This document shows positions 17,901 to 26,714 of a stretch of 64,000 nt of DNA, piece after piece. Each line of letters begins with the position of its first letter. Positions within the stretch are counted from its first letter, which is position 1. The notes below the pieces were generated by a model. It was not told the DNA's origin. It did not search any database and saw only the letters and a list, made by a program, of their open reading frames with translations. The position numbers and the translations under genes are program-made. Source of the stretch: Dyella japonica DSM 16301 (lineage in GTDB: Bacteria > Pseudomonadota > Gammaproteobacteria > Xanthomonadales > Rhodanobacteraceae); the NCBI RefSeq assembly GCF_001010355.1, contig NZ_JPLA01000014.1, positions 60,164-124,163 of the forward strand, given 5' to 3'.

Positions 17901-19043
17901 CAATTGCCAGGGCGCCGCCACATCCAGCCGCTGGCTGCGCCGCAACGAGCCGGTCAGGCGATCGGCGGCGGTAAAACCCTTGCCGTCGAAATCCAGCCAC
18001 AGCTGACGATGCAGCGTGAGCTGATCGCCCTGCCCGCCTTCACCACCGCGCATGCCTTGTTCGATGCTGAGCCCGTGGTTCGCATCGAGGGCAAAGGCGG
18101 GAAGATCCGCCCATTCGCCTGGCACATCGGCCTGGCCAGCATCGGTGGCCTGACCCTCGACGCGCGTGCTGCGGAACGACGGGTCGTCGGCGTAGCTCCA
18201 GATTTCCTGCGCCGGCCAGGGTGCTCCCGGCAAATTCAGACTGATCTGTTTGGACACCTCGGTACTGCGCGCGCCCAGCGTGATCGTCCACTGACCGGGA
18301 CGCAGCTGCACGCGAAGGCGTCCGTCACTTTCCAGCCGTGCCGGCAGGCCGCCTTCGATAAAGGTGGCGACAAAACCTTTGGGCAGGACCGGCCCCAGCA
18401 GCTGCTCGCGCGAACTGCCGGTGACATTGAGCTGCAGCTCCGTCTGCAGATCGGCCGGCATACCGTCTTCCAGTCGCCGGAACACGCGCATGGACAAGGC
18501 ATCGGCCATGCGCTGGGCCTCAGCGGCTTCGCCCAGGGTCAATTGCGCGCCGTTGCGCTCGACGCGCGTCACGGCTGTGCCGTCGAGCGTCAAGGAAACC
18601 AGGCCAATGGAAACCGGCACCTGCAGACGCGCCGGCCGGTTGTCCCAGGGCAGCGTGCCATGCAGCGCGTAATCGCCGGGCTCGAGCAGCAACGAGGGCT
18701 TTTCGTCGTGCTCCAGCACGACCATCGGCTTGCCGTTGACACTCACCTGCTGCGGCCAGTTGCGCGCATCGCCAGGCAGCGCCACCCAGCTGCGTCCATC
18801 GACATGGACGTCCAGACCGAAACGGGCACCGGTCTTGCCCGCATCCAGCGTGAGCCGCCCGGGCCACGCACACTGGCGGTCTGCCGTGGTGCCGCTGGTG
18901 GTGCTCAGCACCGGGCACGCGTGCTGCGGCACCTCATGCAACACCCAATCCTGCCAATCCTTCAACGGTGGTGGTACGTCCTGCGCCATGGCTGGCGCGA
19001 TAAGCAACACGAGCGGGCACAGCCATTCCCACGGACGACGCAT
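14904..19043 (-). CDS. Large exported multi-pass membrane protein of unknown function
   Basis: A 1379-residue protein I cannot place in a named family. Residues 1-20 are a signal peptide (cut after APAMA). Residues about 21-455 are beta-rich and presumably periplasmic. Membrane helices lie near 466-500, 507-521 and 533-553, then a linker with a run of nine prolines (598-606 region) and the stretch ALESITVTGSLI (647-658), which imitates the start of a TonB-receptor plug. A helix at 707-727 is followed at 745-763 by a second signal-like segment ending GAHAQ. A second beta-rich domain (about 764-1180) and several helices near the C terminus follow. The frame is uninterrupted. The gene stands alone with its own terminator; it may be an ancient fusion of two exported proteins. 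Confidence 0.8.
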   Translation of the reverse strand: MRRPWEWLCPLVLLIAPAMAQDVPPPLKDWQDWVLHEVPQHACPVLSTTSGTTADRQCAWPGRLTLDAGKTGARFGLDVHVDGRSWVALPGDARNWPQQVSVNGKPMVVLEHDEKPSLLLEPGDYALHGTLPWDNRPARLQVPVSIGLVSLTLDGTAVTRVERNGAQLTLGEAAEAQRMADALSMRVFRRLEDGMPADLQTELQLNVTGSSREQLLGPVLPKGFVATFIEGGLPARLESDGRLRVQLRPGQWTITLGARSTEVSKQISLNLPGAPWPAQEIWSYADDPSFRSTRVEGQATDAGQADVPGEWADLPAFALDANHGLSIEQGMRGGEGGQGDQLTLHRQLWLDFDGKGFTAADRLTGSLRRSQRLDVAAPWQLQNASQPERPLLVTDGGNGRSGVELRDARLNLTAGLRLPERGSAPAGGWLLPLENIEATLHLPYGYRLIGASGADHSPDSWVAQWSLLDLFVVALIALLAGRLLGWPWAFVALGFLALAQHEAGAPRWTLALAFALALLMRALPDGKLRWASRVGAIALLVIGVLWTLPFAAAQMSYALHPQLEEGRVQSGVQSEVSRRVQARVDMVEQAQYNAQPAPPPPPPPGAPVAMSEEAAPAMIAPAPADIMGGHPGMAPPKIVQKAKAPVALESITVTGSLINVGQESDARSIIQAGRGTPDWDVGNDYRLAWSGPVTADQTTRLVIAPAWLVRLLRVAMLALLIMLLARLASRLWPTIQGQWRGLRIRGGATALLMLALWPHGAHAQVTPTDGMLAHLRDRLTEAPKCAPDCVAVAQAAFQANGDQLVVDMEVHAGTEVAVPLPLGGPVLMLQSVAVDNRDAALTRNDDDVLVRLERGVHHVALRYSASSADVATLHFPLRPQHIVFNGSGWKPDGVADGRLLGDSLTFNRVRVTEDGGTPAAVTQAFPPYVRVTRTLMLGSEWTVRNIVQRIAPSEGGFSLELPLLPGEHPLGDDARVQDGRIGVTFNASEDSKSWTSRLDRTDALALTAPGLGERAETWVLQSSPMWHLDAKGVPSSQDDDGLRFQPLPGESLHVTVTQPKAIAGDSLAFDRVDVESRAGERSTETLLTLTARSTRGGEHAIGLPKGAELLEARRDAISLSLAIREDKLSLPLLPGTHVYTLRLREPQGVAFGTRTPPFELNAPAANIQLHHTLPESRWVLWTWGPRMGPAVLYWSQLIVLLLAAWLLARYAPTPLRFHQWLLLGLGFSAFAWGAYAVVVAWLILLGLRARHVPSERYRASFNLAQMALGIVTLVAIAVLISAVPKGLLGLPDMHVSGNDSTAWQLNWFADQTDNVLPQGGVLSVSLWVYKIAMLLWALWLANALIGWLRWGFEAWSKGGYWRARKPKLAEPPPVPEATA

Positions 19044-19167
19044 GTCTCTCTCCCTGACTACCCGGGTGGGCCGGCTCAGTGTAGGTGCCGGCAGAAGGCG
19101 CCGGAAAGCACCCTCGTGAGGTCTAACGGGCTCAGGGGAGAAAAGGGTTCAAGGCCATGCACAAAAA

Positions 19168-19194
19168 AACCGGGCGGCTTGCGGCCGCCCGGTT
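19168..19194 (-). terminator. Rho-independent terminator of the M1 aminopeptidase gene
   Basis: An 11-bp stem (AACCGGGCGGC with its complement) and a 5-nt loop, followed on the minus strand by a run of seven T. It lies 26 bp beyond the aminopeptidase stop. It prevents read-through toward the large membrane-protein gene on the same strand. Confidence 0.88.
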
Positions 19195-19219
19195 GGGTAA
19201 CACTCGTCGCCCCTAAACC

Positions 19220-21904
19220 TCAGCGCAGGATCGCAGCGGCGTCCTGCTTCTGCACCAGGGCGTGGCACAGCAAGGTGGATTCGCTGGCCTGGGCCAGGCC
19301 ACGCTCGGCGCCGCTCACGTCCTTCGCGCGATCCTTGAAGAACGCCTGCAGGCGATCAGCTTCATCCTGCGAGCAGCCGCCACCACCGACGAGGTCGGGC
19401 AGACGGCCACCCGAGAAGCTGCCGGTGCGGTCCACGATCTTGTCGTAGTTGCTGGTGGTCCACTGCCACGAGGCATCGCGTTCGGCGCGGGTGTCGCGGC
19501 TGCCGTGCAGCAGCATCGACATCTCGCCGACCTTCACCTTCTTGTCGAGGGAGAAGTTGCGCACCTGCAGGGTCAGCGCCGGATCGTTCGCTTCGGCCAG
19601 GCCATCAAGCATGGCGTTGCGCAGGGCCGGATCGCTGGTCTGCGGCACTTCGGCGATGAGCGCATCGACCGCAGGCTTGCCACGTTCCTGCACGGCCACG
19701 CCGAGCGAGGTACCCAGCAGATCCGCATCGGCGGCCGCAAAGTCCAGGCGACCATCCGCCTTGCGCTTGAGCGCGGCATCGCCCTGCTTGAGCAGTTCGG
19801 CGCGCACTTCCGGCAGCTTCACCGTCAACGCGAGTTCGTCGGCCAGCGTGCTGCGCAACAGCGAGTCGCTGTCGGCCTCGTTGGCCTTGCGCTGGTAACC
19901 GAGCTGCTGCATGCGCGGCAGATAGGCGGCCTTGGCCCATGCGGCGAGCTTGGCGCGCTCGGCATCGGTCTGCGCCAGGTTGCGGTAGATCCAGTTGAAC
20001 GTGGTCAGCGGCGCGGTAGCCACTTCGCGCGTCTTTGACGAAGTCAGCGGCTTCAACGCGGCGAGTACGTCGCCCGCATCGAGATCGCCGTGCTTGAAGC
20101 TGGCGTAGACCGCATCGGCATAGGCGAGCTGTTCGGCGTCGTCGAGCTTGCCGATCTGCTTGCCCAGATTGCCAAGGTCGCTCTTGGCCATGGCGAAGCG
20201 GTAGTAGCCGCTGCCATTGGCATTGGGCAGCACCCAGGTGCCCTTGCTGGCGCCTTCGAGCACCATCGAGCCGGTGGCCTGGTCGAGCAGTTCGCAGCTC
20301 ACCTTGCTGCCGTTGGCGGTGCCGTAGCGCACGCACATCGGTACGCCCCACACCTGCTTGTCGTCGCCCTTGCTGCCGGTCGGCAGGTAGCGGCTCTGGC
20401 TGAGCTTGAGCACGATCTTGCCGCCTTCCTGGGTCAGCTCGGTCTGCACATAGGGCACGCCCGGCTGGTTCAGAAAGCTCTTGAACGCCTGCTTGAAGTT
20501 GTTGCCCTTGTCGGCGGCCGTGGCGATGGCATCGATCAGATCATCCGCCGTGGCGTTGCCGAATTTGTGATCCTGGATATAGGCGCGCATGCCCTTCTGG
20601 AACGTCGCCTCACCGACGTAGCCTTCGAACATGCCCAGCACCGCCGCACCCTTCTGGTAGGTGATGCCGTCGAACGCGGTTTCGATATCGCCGTTGCCGG
20701 TGATCGGCTGGCGGATCTTGCGCGTGGTGACCAGGCTGTCGCCGTTCATCGCACCCTGTGCGCCGCGCACGCGATCGAGATCGGCGCGGTATTCCGGATG
20801 CACCTTCTGCGTCACCTTCTGCTGCATCCAGGTGGCGAAGGCTTCGTTGAGCCACAGGTCGTCCCACCAGGCCAGCGTGACGGTATCGCCGGTCCACTGG
20901 TGGGCCAGCTCATGCGCGGTGACGTTGAACGAGCCGCGCACGTAGTTGGCCGGGGAATCCGGATCGATCAGCAGCAGCCAGTCGCGGAAGGTGACCAGGC
21001 CCGGGTTTTCCATCGCACCTGCGGAGAAGTCCGGCGCGGCGAGCAGGTCGAGCTTGTCCCACGGATAGCCGAAGCCGTAGTAGTCCTCCAGCGTGTGGAT
21101 GATGCTCGGCGTTTCGCCCAGCACATGCTGCATGCGATGGCCTTCGCCCTTGGCGGCGACGCCACGCAGCTCCAGCGCATCGGCGCGGTACGGCGTGGAC
21201 GAAATATCCGGACCCTTCACCACGTCCCACGGGCCCACGCCGAAGGCAACCAGGTAGGTCGGCAGCGGCTTGGTGGTGGAGAACGTCAGCCGCTTCCAGC
21301 CGTCGCCGGCCTTTTCTTCCTTCACCTGCTTGGTGTTGGCCACGCCCACTTCGTCATTGGGAATAGTCAGGCGCACATCAAACGGCGTCTTGAAACCGGG
21401 CTCGTCGAAGCCGGGGAAGGCAAAGCGCGCGCTGATCGGCTCCATCTGCGTCATCGCGTACGGCTGGCCTTCGTGGCTGACCTTGTACAAGCCCTGCAGC
21501 TGCTGGTTGAGCGGCGCGCTGTAGTTGAACGCCAGGGTCAGCTCCTGCGGCTTGAGCGTGCCGCCGAAGTCGATGCGCACCACGCCTTCCTTCGGCGCCA
21601 CTTCCACGTACTTCGCCGCGTGCGCCTTGCCGGCCGCATCGGTCACGGTGACCTTGCTCACCTTCAGCTCGCGGCCGTGCAGCCACAGGTGATCGGAGGC
21701 CTGGGTCAGCTTCACCTTGATCACGGTGGTGCCGGAAAAATCCTGCTGGCGCGGGTCCACCTTGAAGTCGAGCTGGTAGGACTCCGGCTGGGCCCAGCCC
21801 GGCAGGCGGCCATGCGGCTGGTCGTCGGCAGCGGGCGCAGCCAGGGCGGCGCCGCAGCAAGCTGCGAGGGCGGTAAGAACGAGCGGACGGACAAAACGGC
21901 GCAT
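19220..21904 (-). CDS. Exported M1-family metallo-aminopeptidase
   Basis: An 894-residue gluzincin peptidase removing N-terminal amino acids from peptides. A signal peptide covers about residues 1-23 (LTALAACCGAALA). The exopeptidase motif GAMENPG is near residue 296, the zinc motif HELAHQWTGD at about 331, and the third zinc ligand in NEAF near 354. A large helical ERAP1-like C-terminal domain follows. The frame runs further upstream to 21982, but ATG at 21904 has AAGGGGAG 9 nt upstream and directly precedes the signal peptide. Being exported, it acts in the periplasm or outside, unlike cytosolic PepN. Confidence 0.93.
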   Translation of the reverse strand: MRRFVRPLVLTALAACCGAALAAPAADDQPHGRLPGWAQPESYQLDFKVDPRQQDFSGTTVIKVKLTQASDHLWLHGRELKVSKVTVTDAAGKAHAAKYVEVAPKEGVVRIDFGGTLKPQELTLAFNYSAPLNQQLQGLYKVSHEGQPYAMTQMEPISARFAFPGFDEPGFKTPFDVRLTIPNDEVGVANTKQVKEEKAGDGWKRLTFSTTKPLPTYLVAFGVGPWDVVKGPDISSTPYRADALELRGVAAKGEGHRMQHVLGETPSIIHTLEDYYGFGYPWDKLDLLAAPDFSAGAMENPGLVTFRDWLLLIDPDSPANYVRGSFNVTAHELAHQWTGDTVTLAWWDDLWLNEAFATWMQQKVTQKVHPEYRADLDRVRGAQGAMNGDSLVTTRKIRQPITGNGDIETAFDGITYQKGAAVLGMFEGYVGEATFQKGMRAYIQDHKFGNATADDLIDAIATAADKGNNFKQAFKSFLNQPGVPYVQTELTQEGGKIVLKLSQSRYLPTGSKGDDKQVWGVPMCVRYGTANGSKVSCELLDQATGSMVLEGASKGTWVLPNANGSGYYRFAMAKSDLGNLGKQIGKLDDAEQLAYADAVYASFKHGDLDAGDVLAALKPLTSSKTREVATAPLTTFNWIYRNLAQTDAERAKLAAWAKAAYLPRMQQLGYQRKANEADSDSLLRSTLADELALTVKLPEVRAELLKQGDAALKRKADGRLDFAAADADLLGTSLGVAVQERGKPAVDALIAEVPQTSDPALRNAMLDGLAEANDPALTLQVRNFSLDKKVKVGEMSMLLHGSRDTRAERDASWQWTTSNYDKIVDRTGSFSGGRLPDLVGGGGCSQDEADRLQAFFKDRAKDVSGAERGLAQASESTLLCHALVQKQDAAAILR

Positions 21905-22138
21905 GCGCAAAGGCTCCCCTTGGGTAAGACAAACGCCGACCCTAGGTGCTGCCGTGACTTTGGACACAGTGCCAGAAGGCATGATTGGACCGTCTTCAGA
22001 CTAAGCCTGGCGGAGGGCAGACACCGGTCGCCAGCGCTTAACGCCCAGCGTGACTGACGCCGGCCCAGGCATTGCCTAAGGCGATCAACAACCCCACAAT
22101 CATTGACGATACCTATCACTAGAACATCGACCCCGCCC

Positions 22139-23083
22139 ATGAACCTGCGCGACCTCAGCTATCTCGTTGCCCTCGCTGAACACCGTCACTTCGGTCGTGC
22201 GGCGGAGGCGAGCTTTGTCAGCCAGCCGACGCTGTCCACCCAGATCAAGAAACTGGAAGACGAGCTGGGCGTGGCGCTGGTCGAGCGCACGCCGCGCAAG
22301 GTGTTGCTGACCGAAACCGGTCGCGAGATCGCCCGCCGTGCGCGCGGCGTGCTGTCGGAGATCGACGAGATCAAGGCGATTGCGCAACGCACGCGCGATC
22401 CGGAATCGGGCACGCTGCGGCTGGGTATTTTCCCCACGCTGGGACCGTATCTGCTGCCGCACCTGGTGCCGCTGGTGCGCAAGCACTTTCCGCGCCTGGA
22501 ACTGCTGCTGGTGGAAGAGAAGACCGAGCAGGTGATACGCATGCTGCGCGAGGGCTCGCTCGACGTGGGCATCCTCGCGCTGCCGCTGCATGAGGACAGC
22601 CTGCACACGCAGTTCCTGTTCGAGGAACCGTTCGTGCTGGCTGTGCCGGAAGATCATCCGCTGGGACTCAAGCACAAGCGCCTGAAGCTCGACGACCTGG
22701 CCGACGAAAGCCTGCTGCTGCTCGAAGACGGTCACTGCATGCGCGATCAGGCGCTGGAGGTATGCCAGCTCGCCGGTGCCGGCGAACGCTCCGGTTTTCG
22801 CGCCACCAGCCTGGAGACCTTGCGCCAGATGGTGGCCGCGAATGTCGGCATCACCCTGCTGCCCACGCTCGCCATCAAACCGCCGGTGGCGCGCACCGAC
22901 AACGTGCGCCTGCTCGAATTTGCAGGCCGTGCGCCGAGCCGCCGCATTGCGCTGGTATGGCGCAAGAGTTCCTCGCTGGGGACGTTCCTCAAGCGCTTCG
23001 CCGAGGTGATAGGCGACCTGCCGGAAGGGCTGCTGCAGCCGGGCATCGTCGAGGGCAAGCCTGCGCTCAAGTCGGGACGCTGA
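22139..23083 (+). CDS. oxyR: Hydrogen-peroxide-sensing transcriptional regulator OxyR
   Basis: A 314-residue LysR-family regulator. The N-terminal helix-turn-helix includes FGRAAEASFVSQPTLS. Cysteines 200 and 209 sit in GHCMRDQALEVC with the spacing of the peroxide-sensing disulfide pair of E. coli OxyR (199 and 208), which identifies it as OxyR rather than a generic LysR. The start is the ATG at 22139. The 234-bp region upstream, divergent from the aminopeptidase, contains GATACCTATC just before the gene, a possible half of an autoregulatory OxyR site. No catalase or ahpC is adjacent. Confidence 0.95.
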   Translation: MNLRDLSYLVALAEHRHFGRAAEASFVSQPTLSTQIKKLEDELGVALVERTPRKVLLTETGREIARRARGVLSEIDEIKAIAQRTRDPESGTLRLGIFPTLGPYLLPHLVPLVRKHFPRLELLLVEEKTEQVIRMLREGSLDVGILALPLHEDSLHTQFLFEEPFVLAVPEDHPLGLKHKRLKLDDLADESLLLLEDGHCMRDQALEVCQLAGAGERSGFRATSLETLRQMVAANVGITLLPTLAIKPPVARTDNVRLLEFAGRAPSRRIALVWRKSSSLGTFLKRFAEVIGDLPEGLLQPGIVEGKPALKSGR

Positions 23084-23089
23084 CGCCGC

Positions 23090-23689
23090 ATGCAGCGCTT
23101 CATTGTGGTCGGTCTGCTGCTGATTGCCTTACTCGGCGGCTTCAACGCGTGGCGCCATCGCGCCATCACGCACGCGCCCGGCATGCTGGCGACAGACGTG
23201 CCCACGCAGATCGATCTGGGTGTTGGCGACACCTTGCGACGCGGCGATTTCACCCTGCAGACCCGTGCGCGCTTCGAGCTCACCGCACGTGTGCTGTCAC
23301 GCGAAAACTACCGCTTCGATGCCGGCGCCACGCTGGCGCCGATGGATCTCGCGCTCGGCTGGGGGCGCATGTCCGACAGCGAGGTGCTGGCGCAGATCCA
23401 GGTCAGCCAGGGCAATCGTTTTTATCACTGGCACGTCGATCATTTTCCGATACCGCGCCGCGAGATCGAGCAGTCCAGCGCCAATATGCACATGATTCCC
23501 GCCGATGACGCCGCGCGTCGCGAACTGGAACATGTGCGTGCGGGGGAAGTGGTCCACCTGCAGGGCTTTCTGGTCGACGCGAGTCGTGCCGATGGCTGGC
23601 GTTGGCGGACGTCGATGACGCGCGACGATACGGGTGATGGGGCGTGTGAGTTGGTTTATGTGGAGAGTGTCGAGCCTGTTTCGCCCTGA
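23090..23689 (+). CDS. Membrane-anchored protein of unknown function downstream of oxyR
   Basis: A 199-residue protein with one N-terminal hydrophobic helix (IVVGLLLIALLGGFNAW) that anchors it or acts as an uncleaved signal, then a soluble periplasmic domain. I do not recognise a named family. Segments such as LALGWGRMSDSEVL, FYHWHVDHFPIP and GEVVHLQGFLVDA look well ordered. It starts 6 bp after oxyR and is probably co-transcribed, so it may belong to the same stress response. It is followed by a perfect inverted repeat that could end transcription. Confidence 0.75.
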   Translation: MQRFIVVGLLLIALLGGFNAWRHRAITHAPGMLATDVPTQIDLGVGDTLRRGDFTLQTRARFELTARVLSRENYRFDAGATLAPMDLALGWGRMSDSEVLAQIQVSQGNRFYHWHVDHFPIPRREIEQSSANMHMIPADDAARRELEHVRAGEVVHLQGFLVDASRADGWRWRTSMTRDDTGDGACELVYVESVEPVSP

Positions 23690-23699
23690 GGGGAAGAGT

Positions 23700-23766
23700 G
23701 TCGCGCACAGGGTGCGCTCCCACAATGTGCGGCACCCTCCCTGTGGGAGCGCACCCTGTGCGCGAC
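23700..23766. repeat. Inverted pair of 25-bp intergenic repeat units (perfect copy)
   Basis: Left unit 23700-23724 (begins GTCGCGCACAGGGTG) and right unit 23742-23766 (begins TGTGGGAGCGCACC) are exact reverse complements over 25 bp with a 17-nt spacer. In RNA it would form a very stable hairpin. It lies between two convergent genes, 10 bp after the small anchored protein and 25 bp before the apt stop. Same unit as at 14768 and 63842. Confidence 0.93.
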
Positions 23767-23791
23767 GCTCTTCGCGACCACTGATCAACCA

Positions 23792-24325
23792 TCAATACCG
23801 CAACAACGCCTCCAACGGCGCGCTTCCATCCTGCCACCGCTCGCGCCCCTGCAAGCTGGCCAGCTCGATCACTACGCTGGCTCCGACCAGGTGCGCACCC
23901 AGCTTCAACACCAGCGCACGCGCCGCGGCCAAAGTACCTCCCGTCGCCAGCACATCGTCGACCAGCAGCACGCGCTCACCGGGACGCAAGGCATCGTTGC
24001 GCGCCTCCAGCCGATCCACGCCGTATTCGAGCTGGTAATCGACCGACACCACCGGTGGCGGCAGCTTGTTGGGTTTGCGCAGCGGCACAAAGCCCGCGTG
24101 CAGTTTCTGCGCCAGCGCCGCGCCGAAGATGAAACCGCGCGATTCAATCCCACACACCGCCTGCACGGCACTGCCCTGCCAGGGCGCGGCCAGCGCGTCG
24201 ATGCAGCGGGCGAAGCCGCCGGCGTCGGCCAGCAGCGGGGTGATGTCGCGGAACATCACGCCGGGCTTGGGAAAGTCCGGTACGGCGCGAATCAGCGACT
24301 CGATCTGTTGCAGCGTGACATCCAT
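23792..24325 (-). CDS. apt: Adenine phosphoribosyltransferase
   Basis: A 177-residue cytosolic purine-salvage enzyme making AMP from adenine and PRPP. It shows the family N terminus (IPDFPKPG-type VPDFPKPGVMFRDITPLL), GIESRGFIFGAALA, and the PRPP-binding motif VLLVDDVLATGGTL. Normal length. ATG at 24325. Faces the oxyR pair tail to tail across the inverted repeat. The 117 bp to the next minus-strand gene hold no recognisable feature. Confidence 0.96.
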   Translation of the reverse strand: MDVTLQQIESLIRAVPDFPKPGVMFRDITPLLADAGGFARCIDALAAPWQGSAVQAVCGIESRGFIFGAALAQKLHAGFVPLRKPNKLPPPVVSVDYQLEYGVDRLEARNDALRPGERVLLVDDVLATGGTLAAARALVLKLGAHLVGASVVIELASLQGRERWQDGSAPLEALLRY

Positions 24326-24442
24326 GGTGTGTGACTCCTGGGCGGCCGGGCGGCGAGCCGACAGCGTACCGTGCCACGCGAATCGGGCCGGGGCGACATG
24401 ACAAACGGAATACCGGCGGTGCCGGCAGGGGAACGCCGCCGT

Positions 24443-24721
24443 TCAGCAGAAGGCGGGCAACGGGGCGTCGGGGTCTTCGTCGGGGTCGTTCAGGGCCAGC
24501 CGGGCCTCCTGCAGATCCCGCTCCACCTCGCGCACCACTTGTTCGGCGGCCGCCAGGCTGGTTTCGGGCACCAGCACGGCCACGTAGTCCAGGGCAGGCA
24601 GCTGTCCCACCGCCCCGGTGAGGTATTCGCCGGATACGAACGCCGGGATGTCGGCGCGCTCCAGCGCGTCCTTCACCAGGTGGGCGTCGATCAGGCTTTC
24701 GGCTCGGTAAGCAATACGCAT
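24443..24721 (-). CDS. DUF2007-type putative signal-transducing protein
   Basis: A 92-residue protein matching the DUF2007 family (annotated as putative signal transducing protein, PII-like fold, function unknown). It begins [20 protein letters not shown] and contains the family's [21 protein letters not shown], with an acidic tail ending in Cys. The start at 24721 is set by alignment with the family; the frame continues upstream without similarity. Divergent from glnS across 199 bp that presumably hold both promoters. Confidence 0.85.
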   Translation of the reverse strand: MRIAYRAESLIDAHLVKDALERADIPAFVSGEYLTGAVGQLPALDYVAVLVPETSLAAAEQVVREVERDLQEARLALNDPDEDPDAPLPAFC

Positions 24722-24920
24722 GGCAGCCACGCTACCCCTGCGGCGATATTCGGGCAAGCCTTGCTTGCGCGGGCGTTGCCGGGACAAAGGCCGCGGTTCA
24801 CCGAGGATCGCGACCTGTTCCCTGCCCCGGCCAGCCGCTGAAAAGCGGCCGAAACACCCCCACCTACGGGACGAGGTAAACTTCACCGTTTCCGCCACCG
24901 CGACCGAGCTTCGATTCCCG

Positions 24921-26690
24921 ATGTCCACCGAAAACGCCGCCGTTGAACCCATCGCCTCCGCCGCTGCCCCGCAGGCCGAGGGTCAACGCGACTTCATTCG
25001 CCAGATCATCCGCGAGGACCTGGCCACCGGTAAGCATCACGCCATCCGCACGCGCTTCCCGCCCGAGCCCAATGGCTACCTGCACATCGGCCACGCCAAG
25101 GCGATCTGTCTGAATTTCGGCATCGCCAAGGAATTCACCGGCTGGTGCAACCTGCGCCTGGACGACACCAACCCCGGCAAGGAAGACCCGGAGTTCGTCG
25201 AGGGCATCAAGGACGACGTGCGCTGGCTGGGCTACGAGTGGCACGACCTGCGTCATGCCTCCGATTATTTCGAGGTGTTCTACGACTCGGCCATCAAGCT
25301 GATCAAGGATGGCGTCGCCTACGTGGACGACCTGAGCCCGGAAGACATGCGCGCCTATCGCGGCACGCTCACCGAGCCCGGCCGCAACTCGCCGTTCCGC
25401 GAGCGCAGCGTGGAAGAGAACCTCGAGCTGTTCCAGCGCATGCGCGCCGGCGAATTCGCCGATGGCGCCAAGACGCTGCGCGCGAAGATCGACATGACGT
25501 CGGGCAACATGAACATGCGCGACCCGGCGATCTACCGGATCCGCAAGGTGACGCATCAGAACACCGGCGATGCGTGGCCGATCTACCCGATGTACGACTA
25601 TGCGCATTGCCTGTCCGATGCGCTGGAAGGCATCACGCATTCGCTGTGCACGCTGGAATTCGAAGACCACCGCCCGTTGTACGACTGGTTCGTCGACAAG
25701 GTCGACCTGGTCAACCATCCGGAGCTGTGGCAGCACCTGCGCGAAGGCGGTTTCCGCACGGAACCGGCCAAGCCGCGACAGATCGAGTTCTCGCGCCTCA
25801 ACCTCTCCTACTCCATCACCAGCAAGCGCAAGCTCGCCCAGCTGGTGAACGAGAACCTGGTCGATGGCTGGGACGATCCGCGCATGAACACGTTGCGCGG
25901 CCTGCGTCGCCGCGGCTTCACGCCGGGCGGCCTGCGCCTGCTGATCGAACGCCTGGGCGTGAGCAAGCAGAACAGCATCATCGATTACTCGATCCTGGAA
26001 AACTGCATCCGCGAGGATCTGGACGCGACCGCGGCACGCCGCATGGCCGTGCTCGATCCGCTCAAGCTGGTGATCACCAATCTGCCGGAAGGCCACGAAG
26101 AACAGCTCAGCTTCTCCAACCATCCCAAGGACGAGAGCTTCGGCACGCGCCACGTGCCGTTCTCGCGCGACCTGTGGATCGAGCGCGAAGACTTTGCCGA
26201 AGTGCCGCCGAAGGGTTTCCATCGCCTCAAGCCCGAAGGCGAAGTACGCCTGCGTGGCGTGGGCATCGTCAAATGCGACGAGCTGGTGAAGGATGCGGAC
26301 GGCCAAATCATCGAACTGCGCTGCTCGCTCGACCTGGAATCGCGCCAGGGCATGCCGGGTGCGGACCGCAAAGTGAAGGGCACCATCCACTGGGTGAGCG
26401 CGAAGCACGGCGTGGCCACCGAAGTGCGCGTGTACGACCGCTTGTTCAACGTGGCCGATCCGGATGACGAGACCGACGGCAAGACCTGGATCGAGCACAT
26501 CAATCCGGACGCCAAGCGCGTGGTCACCGCATGGCTGGAACCGGCCGCGGCGAAGGTTGATGCGGAGCAGCGCTTCCAGTTCGAGCGTCTGGGTTACTTC
26601 GTGGCCGATCGCGTCGATCACCGCTCGGACAAGCCTGTTTTCAACCGCACCGTCACGCTGCGCGACGCGTGGGCGAAACAAGCTGGTTGA
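24921..26690 (+). CDS. glnS: Glutaminyl-tRNA synthetase
   Basis: A 589-residue class I synthetase charging tRNA-Gln. The signature [12 protein letters not shown] is at residues 47-58, [12 protein letters not shown] follows, and the KMSKS-equivalent loop is [11 protein letters not shown]. The C-terminal beta barrels that read the anticodon are present ([14 protein letters not shown] to the end). The ATG at 24921 lies in a Pro/Ala-rich N-terminal extension; the conserved part begins near residue 22. A deaminase gene follows 24 bp downstream. Confidence 0.96.
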   Translation: MSTENAAVEPIASAAAPQAEGQRDFIRQIIREDLATGKHHAIRTRFPPEPNGYLHIGHAKAICLNFGIAKEFTGWCNLRLDDTNPGKEDPEFVEGIKDDVRWLGYEWHDLRHASDYFEVFYDSAIKLIKDGVAYVDDLSPEDMRAYRGTLTEPGRNSPFRERSVEENLELFQRMRAGEFADGAKTLRAKIDMTSGNMNMRDPAIYRIRKVTHQNTGDAWPIYPMYDYAHCLSDALEGITHSLCTLEFEDHRPLYDWFVDKVDLVNHPELWQHLREGGFRTEPAKPRQIEFSRLNLSYSITSKRKLAQLVNENLVDGWDDPRMNTLRGLRRRGFTPGGLRLLIERLGVSKQNSIIDYSILENCIREDLDATAARRMAVLDPLKLVITNLPEGHEEQLSFSNHPKDESFGTRHVPFSRDLWIEREDFAEVPPKGFHRLKPEGEVRLRGVGIVKCDELVKDADGQIIELRCSLDLESRQGMPGADRKVKGTIHWVSAKHGVATEVRVYDRLFNVADPDDETDGKTWIEHINPDAKRVVTAWLEPAAAKVDAEQRFQFERLGYFVADRVDHRSDKPVFNRTVTLRDAWAKQAG

Positions 26691-26714
26691 TATCCGCGTC
26701 ACAAGGAACGTTGC

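Noticed and set aside
17541..19448. A 635-codon plus-strand frame opposite the 1379-residue protein
   Set aside because: The minus-strand frame is intact over 4.1 kb with a signal peptide, membrane helices and a terminator; the plus frame has shadow composition and crosses the intergenic terminator.
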